Source of the DNA: a candidate division KSB1 bacterium
Lineage (GTDB): Bacteria; Zhuqueibacterota; Zhuqueibacteria; Residuimicrobiales; Krinioviventaceae
DNA: 64,000 nt
Assembly (NCBI GenBank): GCA_034521575.1
Contig: JAXHMJ010000005.1
Location: forward strand, 2,294,001-2,358,000
Direction: 5' to 3'
Under the pieces are notes generated by a model, which had not been told where the DNA came from, did not search any database, and saw nothing but the letters and a program-made list of their open reading frames with translations. How positions within the stretch are numbered: the stretch's first letter is position 1; each line of letters opens with the position of its first letter. Of the stretch, positions 44,370 through 52,269 are shown in pieces. Both the position numbers and the translations under genes were made by a program.

Positions 44370-44606
44370 TTACCATCCGAATGAATCTTTTGGTCCCTTT
44401 ATATTTGGGTCGGGAGTTAAACCAACATACTTTTTAATAGTACCATCCAAATTATGAACATTTAAATCTACGTGTTGCCCTTTGCCGTGGTCGTGCAAAC
44501 CTGTTACTTCGAAATTTCTTATTTTACCTTCCAGACGATCATTTGCAACTCTATCATAATCAAATTGTGTACCCCAACTTGGTATTTCGAATAATCGGTC
44601 TTTCAT
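44370..44606 (-). CDS. Small hypothetical protein, 78 residues
   Basis: MKDRLFEIPSWGTQFDYDRV, then VTGLHDHGKGQHVDLNVHNL and KKYVGLTPDPNIKGPKDSFG. His/Gly/Asp-rich and soluble. AGGAGGGCGC precedes the start. It resembles the C-terminal part of polymorphic-toxin or immunity-type proteins, but I cannot name a family. It follows the STAND ATPase gene after 170 bases. Confidence 0.5.
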   Translation of the reverse strand: MKDRLFEIPSWGTQFDYDRVANDRLEGKIRNFEVTGLHDHGKGQHVDLNVHNLDGTIKKYVGLTPDPNIKGPKDSFGW

Positions 44607-44776
44607 AGCGCCCTCCTTACTTGTTTGGCGACTGGTTCATTATTTGTTTAAGCCTAACCATGTCACTAACTGCGGGGTTCGGATTTTTCAGCGGACGAAA
44701 AGCAAAATTTAACGCCCATTTTAATTTTACCAGTGTCCGTCCTATGTTTTATACTCATCATTGTGCTTGCGTGCTT

Positions 44777-47700
44777 TTATAAGAATCTTTCTTCATCATC
44801 CAATTCTTCTTTTTTTATACATCGCTCGGTATATTCAATCATTTTTTCTGCCCATTCTCTTACCTTTTCTGATTGATGATCTAATAACTTCTCTAGTAGC
44901 ACTTTTTGGTTTTTAAAATATGGTACAGAAGAGCCAGTTATACCAAAAGTTCCCATGTTTGCAGAAAGCTCTTCGAGTACACCGTCCATGTTACTAAATT
45001 CATCAATAATAGACTTGGTAAAAGGGTGCCATTCTATGGTTTTATTATTTCCACTTTCTATTGGCATCATATTAGCAATTCTTCTTGGAGCTATATCATT
45101 ATGTTCTCGGACCCAATAGAGTATTTTTTCGTTACGGGAAGTGTTTTCAAATAAATGTCCTTGATGACCCCAGTTACCATTTAGAGTACCAAGCATATTT
45201 TTCAAATTAAAATAAGTGAGATAATCACCAATGAGTCCTGCCCCGATTATCTCCCAAACCGATTCATAATAATCATCTAAAAGCACCTCAAGTACGTTTT
45301 TGACATATACATCGAAAGCATAATTAAAGTGGGATTCAGAAGAAAACTCAATAATTTGTTCCGCTATAATTTTTGAAAATTCAACCTCATTTGAATATTT
45401 TAAAATCTTTTCAATACTATCAGACCAATGGTAAATATCAATATTACCAATATTTGAAACTCCTACTATTATATTATTTTTTTTAATCAAATCCTTAATA
45501 AACTCTTTGCAATGATTCCATTTATCATTACTCCCATAGCAATACATGTAAATCAGGGACAATGATGTCCAAATTCCTTCTTTGCCATAACTTGAAATTT
45601 TTTCACACAGACGTATTACTTCATCAGGCCTTAAATTGTCTAAGGCTCGTCCATATTGAAAATTTTTGAAGAACCTAATTGGTAGTTTTGATTCACCAAC
45701 TATTTCAAACAATCTTTCAAGATCAGCTAAATCTGGATTGGAAACTCGTGTTAGATAAAATGCGAATTGATTATACGATTCTTCACTTAGAGTCGTTTGA
45801 ATAGCTTGGATTTTAATGTCTTTATCATCACTACCAACCATGAAACCACCAATTAATTCTATATTTCTGTCTGACTCTGGAACTTTAGCGAAGGCTTCAA
45901 AAGCAAGACTTAAGAATTCATTTTTGTTCTTAATTAATTCCCCAATCTTTCTTCCAAAATTGAATGCTTGCCTTTGTTCACCGGAAAGCAATTCAGGTAC
46001 ATAAACATTCCATTCTATTTTGTCGTCAACCAATTTTTTTGCCAGTGCCTCTGCATTTAATTTGGGCTTATCTATGTAATGGCCATTTTTATCTTTCTCA
46101 TAAGAATCCCACTCGGGCAATGTCACTTTAGAGTATAAAAGATGTTTTATTCCATTTGGTGTGATTTTTATAATTAAAGCTTCGATTTTTTGAACGACTT
46201 CATTTGGTAATTTTTCAAACCCAAGCGTTATTTTTAATGCGTTTACTCCATCTAACCAATATGATTCCGAACTGTTAACAACATCTTTTACGGTGCTAAT
46301 TACAACATCAACTTTACCATCACGAATTAATGTTCTAAACGCATTTGCAAGTTTTGTTTTTGCCAAATCTTGATTAGGGTTTTTATGGCAAGCAAAATGC
46401 TTTAGAATTGAAATGGATTCATCCCAATATTCATAAATCTCGGCCCAGTTAGGATTGTAATCTTTAAGAGGGGCACTGCTTCCTTGTTTTTCAGCACCAC
46501 CCATTCTTGTATATCTATCATTGAGGATTCCTCTTCCTAATGAGTTAATTGCTATTCTATTATAATCATCATCCTTTTTGTCAAGCCCCCACTTTATGAC
46601 TCTTAACCTTTTGTGTAAGTTAGCCTCAGTTCCAGAAAGGAATAATTGAAAAAGTTGGTAAAATTGATTCTCTGAATTATTTCCGTAAGTCTCATTTTCG
46701 CCTACAGCAAAAGAATAAAGTGTTTTTGCTGCAATTGTAAAGGTTTCTTTTCGAAAACATAGTTTTTCTAAAGCCCAAACCAAATTTCTACGTCCAACTT
46801 TAATATTCTTGATTTCTTCTTTAGAAAAATCACTGAATGCGCTATTTAATGCTTTAGAAGTCGCAATGGGGTTCACTTCAACAACATAGCGAAAGAGCAG
46901 TGAACCCCACTCAGTATTAAGAACTTCCGCTGAACCAAAAGGGCTGTTTGGACCCCATAATTCATTAACAATGCTTTGAGCCTTGTCTAATTGATCTAAA
47001 TCTTTAAGTCGCTCCACAAACTTGGTGCTTAAGGGACTTCCTTTTAGAGCTTCTAAAATTAATATTATTTTATCTGGGGGAGTATTTAATAGCCAGTCGG
47101 ATGCTAAATTGATAGCCAATATTGTTGGCTTAACAATATACTGGGTACCTCTTTTTTCAATTATATCTTCATTTCTATATTTTTGACATATTTCGTAAAA
47201 GGAACTTTTGCTTATCTCACAGTCATAAATGTTGGTTCTGATGAATTCCATTTGCTTTTTTAATGATTCTTTATGTTCATTATTTAAGATCAAGCGAAGT
47301 TCATCATCAAGAAATCCGAATGTTGAAAATACAGAACAAGCTCTGATTACATTATATTCTACTTTCTCTTTATCATTACGGCTAAACAACAGTCTTTTTA
47401 TAAATTCCTTGGGCAGATTATTACTGAAATCGGCAATGCCATTTTTTTGGATATTGTTACAAAATTTTACTGCCATCCATGGGTATCCTTCACAAATACT
47501 ATTTAAATAGTCTCTATCACTTTGACTATGAGAGGAGCCTAGTTTTTCATTAATTATACCCTTTACAATGTCGCGTTGATCATCCCTTTCTAATTTGAAT
47601 GATGTTTCTTCATTTGTGGTAGAGGCAATATCAATGGTTATTAGGTGAAATTTCCCCATAGAATTAACCAATCCGGATAAAGCTCGGTGTGATTCCTCAT

Positions 47701-48586
47701 CACAATTGTCGACTACAATAATTCCTTCTTGATTGGTGTGGCTAATGATATAGTTACTTAAATCTTTTAAGTAGCCGTTTACCCCAATTTCAAAATATAC
47801 CAACTGTTTTTTCAGTGCTATTATATCTGGGTTATCTTCTTTTTCTCTAAAAGCTTCAAGAACTAGTCTTGTTTTACCTAATCCAGAATGCCCAATTATT
47901 CTAATTGGTTTTCGCTTGGCTAATGACTCGTATATATTCTGAATATGTTGCTTTATAATATTGTTTGTTTGATAAGCTGTGTCCGATCCTTCTAGAGTTT
48001 GTTCCCATTCTTCCCAAAGCCTAAATCCTGGTCTTGAAATATTGTTAAACTTCTGTACTAAAGTTACAGAACCAATGTTTTTATTTACCCAGTCCTTGAT
48101 GGAATTCGTATCAAAAACTTCAATATTTAATGTGTCATGATTAGAGAATCCAGCGTCCTTAATAGCTCTTCTAAACTCAGTTATTCGATCAACTTTGAGT
48201 TTGGTATTAAGGTTTTTATTAATGAACAAAACATAGCAACCATCACTTTCAACCAACTCTTGAACCATTGGTTTTAATTTTCTGTCTTCACTATCTTTTT
48301 TAGGAAGTAATATTTCTTCATAGCATTCAGAGGGATCTAATTTGGTTGCTTTATTTTGAAAAAGACAAAATCGACTTTTCAACCATTTGGTGTTATCTTT
48401 TCCATTTGTCCATTGAATTCTACCATCATCTCCACCATCTCCAGTTGTTATATTAAATGGAACAAAAGCGCTACCGTCTATTCCATTCTTCTTCAATTCG
48501 ATTTGCAACAAACTGTGCAAAAGTTTTGTCAGCTGAACATCATTTAACCTTTCTATATGTTCAATTTCAATTTGGTTTATATGCAT
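44777..48586 (-). CDS. Nuclease-STAND NTPase, Avs-like antiphage candidate
   Basis: 1269 residues. The N-terminal ~150 residues look like a PD-(D/E)xK (Mrr/Cap4-like) nuclease: LTKLLHSLLQIELKKNG, GDGGDDGRIQW with the Asp, and CLFQNKATKL with the Q-x-K. A STAND-type ATPase follows: Walker A IIGHSGLGKTRLVLEAF near residue 245, Walker B GIIVVDNCDEE near 305, and a GYPWMAVKFCNN segment (GxP motif). The last ~750 residues are helical repeats, presumably the sensor. This is the Avs layout, in which phage proteins trigger nuclease activity. The start at 48586 begins the conserved domain; an upstream ATG adds 20 unlikely residues. Confidence 0.75.
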   Translation of the reverse strand: MHINQIEIEHIERLNDVQLTKLLHSLLQIELKKNGIDGSAFVPFNITTGDGGDDGRIQWTNGKDNTKWLKSRFCLFQNKATKLDPSECYEEILLPKKDSEDRKLKPMVQELVESDGCYVLFINKNLNTKLKVDRITEFRRAIKDAGFSNHDTLNIEVFDTNSIKDWVNKNIGSVTLVQKFNNISRPGFRLWEEWEQTLEGSDTAYQTNNIIKQHIQNIYESLAKRKPIRIIGHSGLGKTRLVLEAFREKEDNPDIIALKKQLVYFEIGVNGYLKDLSNYIISHTNQEGIIVVDNCDEESHRALSGLVNSMGKFHLITIDIASTTNEETSFKLERDDQRDIVKGIINEKLGSSHSQSDRDYLNSICEGYPWMAVKFCNNIQKNGIADFSNNLPKEFIKRLLFSRNDKEKVEYNVIRACSVFSTFGFLDDELRLILNNEHKESLKKQMEFIRTNIYDCEISKSSFYEICQKYRNEDIIEKRGTQYIVKPTILAINLASDWLLNTPPDKIILILEALKGSPLSTKFVERLKDLDQLDKAQSIVNELWGPNSPFGSAEVLNTEWGSLLFRYVVEVNPIATSKALNSAFSDFSKEEIKNIKVGRRNLVWALEKLCFRKETFTIAAKTLYSFAVGENETYGNNSENQFYQLFQLFLSGTEANLHKRLRVIKWGLDKKDDDYNRIAINSLGRGILNDRYTRMGGAEKQGSSAPLKDYNPNWAEIYEYWDESISILKHFACHKNPNQDLAKTKLANAFRTLIRDGKVDVVISTVKDVVNSSESYWLDGVNALKITLGFEKLPNEVVQKIEALIIKITPNGIKHLLYSKVTLPEWDSYEKDKNGHYIDKPKLNAEALAKKLVDDKIEWNVYVPELLSGEQRQAFNFGRKIGELIKNKNEFLSLAFEAFAKVPESDRNIELIGGFMVGSDDKDIKIQAIQTTLSEESYNQFAFYLTRVSNPDLADLERLFEIVGESKLPIRFFKNFQYGRALDNLRPDEVIRLCEKISSYGKEGIWTSLSLIYMYCYGSNDKWNHCKEFIKDLIKKNNIIVGVSNIGNIDIYHWSDSIEKILKYSNEVEFSKIIAEQIIEFSSESHFNYAFDVYVKNVLEVLLDDYYESVWEIIGAGLIGDYLTYFNLKNMLGTLNGNWGHQGHLFENTSRNEKILYWVREHNDIAPRRIANMMPIESGNNKTIEWHPFTKSIIDEFSNMDGVLEELSANMGTFGITGSSVPYFKNQKVLLEKLLDHQSEKVREWAEKMIEYTERCIKKEELDDEERFL

Positions 48587-48746
48587 GTCGATAATTCTTT
48601 CAGATTGGTTCAGTCGGTTTTTGACATAAAGCACAACGGATGGCAATAAGAAACGTAGGGCATTTCAAAGCACCTACCTATCAAGCTGCCATGCCGTTTA
48701 TTAAATGGAATGTCGTTCAAATTTAACACTTTCTGCCCTATGTTTT

Positions 48747-49445
48747 TTATTGCGTGTTGTGCTCAGTTTTTTTCTCATTCATAGCTTCAATTATTGTCCT
48801 TATAAAAATTGCAGTGGATTTTGAAATTTCCATAATGTCGTCAAATAACGCTGTGTCTTTTTCAATTCTATTTTCAGAATCAACACATAAGAATCCAAAT
48901 ATTTCTTCAGCATTTTCCTTGCTTTTTTTCTTTATCGGTAGTACAAAAGTCGATTTGTAGGGTAATATCCAGTCGTTGTTATTTGAATTATTGTAAATAG
49001 TGTCACTTGGTTTGTCAAAATTATTTGAGAAAAAATACTCTTTCTTTTCACTTATGATAGAATTAAATGCTGTATTTTCTGAAATTGGATAGGAGTATTT
49101 AAAGGTTTCTCTATTTCTTGCAGATTTCGAATCTCTGGCAAAAGTTACAACATTAGCTTTATTATTCTCGTTAACTAACAATTGTAAACTTGCATTAATC
49201 CTTGAATTTGGATGAAGCTTATTGATAATATTCACGTAATTATCCAATGATGATATTAATTCATAGGATATTTCATTAAGTTCTTTATTTGATATGTCAT
49301 TTTCTATAAGTGATTTATAATATTCACTCATTACGCTTATTTTTTTCTTCGCCTTTGACATAGATTTTTTTGCAGTGTAAAAACTATAAATAACTGCAAG
49401 TACACTTATCAGCGAAGCTATTATTGCGATTATTTCAAACATCAT
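48747..49445 (-). CDS. Membrane-anchored GAF-like domain protein
   Basis: 232 residues. One N-terminal membrane helix (IIAIIASLISVLAVIYSFYT) and a short coiled coil precede a GAF-like domain: INASLQLLV, SYPISENTAFNSIISEKKEY, YKSTFVLPIKKKSKE and EIFGFLCVDSENRIEKDTAL. GAF domains bind small ligands. It overlaps the 49435 gene by 11 bases. Together they could be a ligand-gated membrane effector pair, although no nucleotide cyclase is seen beside them. Confidence 0.55.
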   Translation of the reverse strand: MMFEIIAIIASLISVLAVIYSFYTAKKSMSKAKKKISVMSEYYKSLIENDISNKELNEISYELISSLDNYVNIINKLHPNSRINASLQLLVNENNKANVVTFARDSKSARNRETFKYSYPISENTAFNSIISEKKEYFFSNNFDKPSDTIYNNSNNNDWILPYKSTFVLPIKKKSKENAEEIFGFLCVDSENRIEKDTALFDDIMEISKSTAIFIRTIIEAMNEKKTEHNTQ

Positions 49446-49812
49446 GCATGTTATTAATTTTTACGAAAAATTCGTCGCCAATTATATGTCGCTTGTATCT
49501 CTCAATAATATGAATAATCATAAATGATACAACCGATATTAATGCCCATATATTAATGTCAAATGTTATAGTATTGCCAGCTTTTATAAACCCAAAAACC
49601 GCCATAAAAAACATTGAAACAACAATTGAAGCACCTAACATCGGTAAATTATTGGATGATACTCCTATTGCAATAATGTACATTCCTGCAATTAATGTCC
49701 ATGTTTCACTTGAAATTACTTGAGTTAATGATTTCTCAATCAGAAGCGGCAATAATGGCAATAAGAGCTGAACAATTATGCAAAAAAGAAATTGTTGCCA
49801 ATTATTTTTCAT
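49435..49812 (-). CDS. Small multi-pass membrane protein
   Basis: 125 residues with about four hydrophobic segments (LFCIIVQLLLPLLPLLIEKS; TLIAGMYIIAIGVSSN; LGASIVVSMFFMAVFGFI; NIWALISVVSFMIIHII) and a basic C-terminus. First gene of the pair with the GAF protein, starting about 50 bases downstream of the 31-base repeat. Not recognised. Confidence 0.55.
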   Translation of the reverse strand: MKNNWQQFLFCIIVQLLLPLLPLLIEKSLTQVISSETWTLIAGMYIIAIGVSSNNLPMLGASIVVSMFFMAVFGFIKAGNTITFDINIWALISVVSFMIIHIIERYKRHIIGDEFFVKINNMHDV

Positions 49813-49864
49813 ATTGTTTTATTTTAGTTTTAATCATATTCACGGTCGTCTTTAAAATTGAGCA

Positions 49865-49921
49865 CAACGTCTGTGTATATGCTATTGTTCTTATACAGCT
49901 AATTTTGTGCTATAAGCACAA
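49865..49921. repeat. 31-bp direct repeat (right copy) and recombinase-type inverted repeat
   Basis: 49865-49895 is identical to 25251-25281. At 49905-49921 lies TTGTGCT-ATA-AGCACAA, a perfect inverted repeat with 7-base arms. A third half-site AGCACAA is at 49861-49867. TTGTGCT also occurs at 48769 and 44761, at the 3' ends of the two cargo operons nearest. Inverted 7-base arms around a short spacer are what tyrosine recombinases bind. The site lies about 35 bases from the recombinase remnant. Confidence 0.55.
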
Positions 49922-49955
49922 TTGATTATATTTTAAATATACCAACAAATATGAT

Positions 49956-50163
49956 TTATTCAAAAAACTCATCGATTGGATTCCGAATTTTATCAATTGC
50001 ATTTTTAGATACATGAGTATAAATCTCCGTGGTTTTTGAGCTGTTGTGGCCCAATAACTCCTGGATATATCGAAGATCTGTACCTTGGTCCAGTAAATGT
50101 GTGGCAACGCTATGTCTTTCCACATGGGGCGTTACTTTTTTATATATGCATTTATTGTATGAT
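49956..50163 (-). pseudogene. Tyrosine recombinase/integrase, C-terminal remnant
   Basis: Read in the frame that ends at 49956 the minus strand encodes [20 protein letters not shown], then [35 protein letters not shown] and EFFE. These are the HxxR, GH and catalytic Tyr boxes of a phage/Xer-type integrase, of the kind common in Bacteroidota relatives. A stop closes the frame upstream near 50190, and the N-terminal two thirds are missing. It marks the right end of the island. Confidence 0.8.
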
Positions 50164-50365
50164 AAAAAATGACAGAAAAACTACCCCGCGTCGAGTCTGC
50201 CCCGTGTGATTGTTTTAATAAATGAATTTTTTGGGAGAAAGGCAAGGGAAAAGAAAAAAAGTTTCAAGTTTTTAAGTGGTTAAGTTTTAAGGTCAGTATG
50301 AAGTAGGAAGAAAAAAGAAAGTAGGTAGAAAACAGAAAAAACCCGAAAAAACCCGAAAAAATCTC

Positions 50366-50419
50366 TTGCATTCCTCAAAACCCTTTCGTATATAGTAGTG
50401 ACCGGGGTGGTTACGTAAC
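50366..50419 (+). promoter_or_regulatory. TrmB-gene promoter with adjacent palindromic operator
   Basis: TTGCAT (50366-50371) and TATATA (50389-50394) are 17 bases apart. Fifteen bases on lies the perfect palindrome GTTACGTAAC (50410-50419), between the promoter and the ATG at 50434. It would suit repression by the gene's own product. Before it, 50164-50360 is A/G-rich sequence without a gene, including two tandem ACCCGAAAAA units. Confidence 0.55.
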
Positions 50420-50433
50420 TGAGCGAGGCTGGT

Positions 50434-51264
50434 ATGAGTCTGGAACAGGCGTATCAAGCGTTAAAAGCGATCGGGTTCAGCGACTATGAATCGCGGGCCT
50501 ATTGCGCGCTGCTGTCGCAATCTCCGTCCAACGGCTATCAAATCGCGTCGCGCGGCGGTATTCCGCGCGCCAAGGTGTACGAAGTGCTGCAGCGCTTGGT
50601 GAGCCGCGGCGCGGCGGTGCGCGCCGAGACCGCGGACCGGGACGCCAAGGTGTACGTGGCCGTGGATCCGAAAACCTTGATCGATAATATACAGAACAAC
50701 ATGAATCAGGCCTGCGATCAGGCGCAGTCGGCCTTGCAGCATCTGCAGGAAGAGCCGGATGTGATGGAAATCCTCTGGCGGGTGACCTCGCTGGACGATC
50801 TGGTCAGCCGCGCGCATTCGCTGGTGGACGGCGCGCAGCAAACCCTGCACGTGGCGCTGTGGGCGGAAGAATTTGACGCGGTGTATCCGGCGCTGCTGCG
50901 GGCCGCCGAACGCGATCTGCGCATGGCGGTGATTCTCTACAGTCATCATGACGCGTTTTCACAGCTGCAGAACAGCGGCGCCGGCGCGGTGCTGCACAGC
51001 GCCAACAAGCGTCAGATGGTGCCGGAACTGGGCCGGCAGTTTCTGCTGGCTGCGGACCGGCGCCAGTGCATCACCGGATCGATTTTCGACGACGGCACCC
51101 TGGACGGCGTGTTTTCCATGAACCGCGGACTGGTGTCCAATACCGTCGATCTGGTCAATCATGAAATCTATGTGGAGCGCATCACCCACGAGGTGGGGGA
51201 TGCGGTGTTCAAACGCTACGGCCGGGATATGAAAGGATTGAATTCGTTTGATGCACCGGGATGA
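50434..51264 (+). CDS. TrmB-family transcriptional regulator
   Basis: 276 residues. The N-terminal winged HTH of the TrmB family is clear: QAYQALKAIGFSDYESRAYC, ALLSQSPSNGYQIASRGGIP, RAKVYEVLQRLVSRGAA. It is followed by a short coiled coil and the TrmB C-terminal ligand domain (LHVALWAEEFDAVYPALLRA; TGSIFDDGTLDGVFSMNRG). TrmB proteins sense sugars or other metabolites, mostly in archaea. Its position ahead of the catabolic operon suggests it controls that operon. Its last codons (SFDAPG stop) coincide with a sequence that recurs at the ends of the GxxExxY elements. Confidence 0.82.
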   Translation: MSLEQAYQALKAIGFSDYESRAYCALLSQSPSNGYQIASRGGIPRAKVYEVLQRLVSRGAAVRAETADRDAKVYVAVDPKTLIDNIQNNMNQACDQAQSALQHLQEEPDVMEILWRVTSLDDLVSRAHSLVDGAQQTLHVALWAEEFDAVYPALLRAAERDLRMAVILYSHHDAFSQLQNSGAGAVLHSANKRQMVPELGRQFLLAADRRQCITGSIFDDGTLDGVFSMNRGLVSNTVDLVNHEIYVERITHEVGDAVFKRYGRDMKGLNSFDAPG

Positions 51265-51301
51265 GTGATATTTATCATGTTGGCAGGGTAAATAATTAAA
51301 A

Positions 51302-51525
51302 CCACAGAGGACACGAAGGGCACGAAGAGGAAATGGACGAGTTATCGAAAAAGCGAGTGGTTATGCTGGAGATGAGCAGTTAATCATTGGATTATTCGAT
51401 AGGATACTGGATCAATTTTAATTGAGAATTACAAAGAGCTGGAATCCAGCGTTTTGTTCTTTATATTTTTTCCCTTCGTGTCCTTCGTGTCCTTCGTGTC
51501 CTTCGTGCTCTTCGTGGTGATTTCA
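51302..51525 (+). mobile_element. GxxExxY element, decayed copy
   Basis: Left end CCACAGAGGACACGAAGGGC, right end a run of CTTCGTGTC words ending CTTCGTGGT. Between them are fragments of the GxxExxY gene (ATGGACGAGTTATCGAAAAAGC, KSWNPAF-like end) with a large internal deletion and no open frame. Confidence 0.6.
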
Positions 51526-51623
51526 TCCCATAAGGCGCTATGGCAGGGATATGGAGAGATTAAATTTCTTTGATACAACGGATTGAGCGGTGTTTTTTTA
51601 TGTTGGCAGGGTAAAAAAAATAA

Positions 51624-52046
51624 ACCACAGAGGACACGAAGAAGATATGGAATTTGATAAACTATCCGAAAAAGTGATTGGTTGTGCGATAGAGGTGCAT
51701 CGGCAATTGGGTCCCGGGTTATTGGAATCTACCTATGAGCAGTGCCTTGCCAGAGAGCTTTCTATCAATAAAATATCATTTGAACTCCAATGTCCATTAC
51801 CTGTTCTGTATAAAGGATTGCGTCTGGACTGCGGGTACCGGGTTGATGTGTTGATTGAAAAACAGTTAATCGTTGAATTAAAGGCAGTATCCAAACTGCT
51901 GCCTATTCATAACGCCCAAATCTTGACTTATATGAAGTTATCAAATATCTCAATTGGATTGCTGATCAATTTCAATGAGGAATTGTTAAAAGCTGGAATC
52001 CAGCGTTTTGTTCTTTAATATATTTTTCCTTCGTGACCTTCGTGGT
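51624..52046 (+). mobile_element. Complete GxxExxY repeat element
   Basis: The ends CCACAGAGGACACGAAGAAG and CTTCGTGACCTTCGTGG are inverted repeats of one another. They enclose exactly one gene with almost no spare sequence. The same ends flank decayed copies at 51302, 52133, 60034 and 60195. Further shared sequence outside the ends (TTGATACACCGGAATGAG and a TATCTTTCATG motif) links the copies into one repeat unit. No transposase is seen in the window. Confidence 0.6.
51647..52018 (+). CDS. GxxExxY domain protein
   Basis: 123 residues with the family signature [20 protein letters not shown] and [18 protein letters not shown], then [20 protein letters not shown] and [20 protein letters not shown]. 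The conserved D..V...IVELKA pattern is a PD-(D/E)xK nuclease-like core related to Cas4/Dna2-type folds. The start at 51647 lies 23 bases inside the repeat end. The biological role of the family is unknown; here it is the sole cargo of a repeat element. Confidence 0.85.
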   Translation: MEFDKLSEKVIGCAIEVHRQLGPGLLESTYEQCLARELSINKISFELQCPLPVLYKGLRLDCGYRVDVLIEKQLIVELKAVSKLLPIHNAQILTYMKLSNISIGLLINFNEELLKAGIQRFVL

Positions 52047-52132
52047 AATATCACAATGCCAATTAAATTCCTTTGATACACCGGAATGAGCCGTATCTAT
52101 CATGTTTGTAGTTTGCAGGATCAAAAATTTAA

Positions 52133-52226
52133 ACCACAGAGGACACAAAGGACACGAAGAAGAGATGGAATCAACCGTTTCGTTCTTTATTTTTTCCCCT
52201 TCGTGTCCTTCGTGCGCTTCGTGGTG
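52133..52226 (+). mobile_element. Internally deleted GxxExxY element
   Basis: Only the two ends and about 30 bases of the gene's 5' and 3' sequence remain (GAAGAGATGGAATCAACCG, TTTCGTTCTTTATT). This is a MITE-like derivative. It lies 44 bases before the aldehyde dehydrogenase start. Confidence 0.6.
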
Positions 52227-52269
52227 ATATCACAACGCCGAGGACGCAATATCTGAAAGGAGTTGTCCG

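Noticed and set aside
44906-45154. Small plus-strand frames inside the STAND gene
   Set aside because: Opposite-strand shadows with no conserved features.
38000-50163. Classical integron with attC sites
   Set aside because: Several cargo 3' ends contain GTTAAAT (for example near 40255, 43195, 44700, 48720), like the attC core GTTRRRY. But I could not find matching RYYYAAC partners in a foldable arrangement, and the recombinase remnant looks Xer/phage-type without a visible IntI-specific patch.
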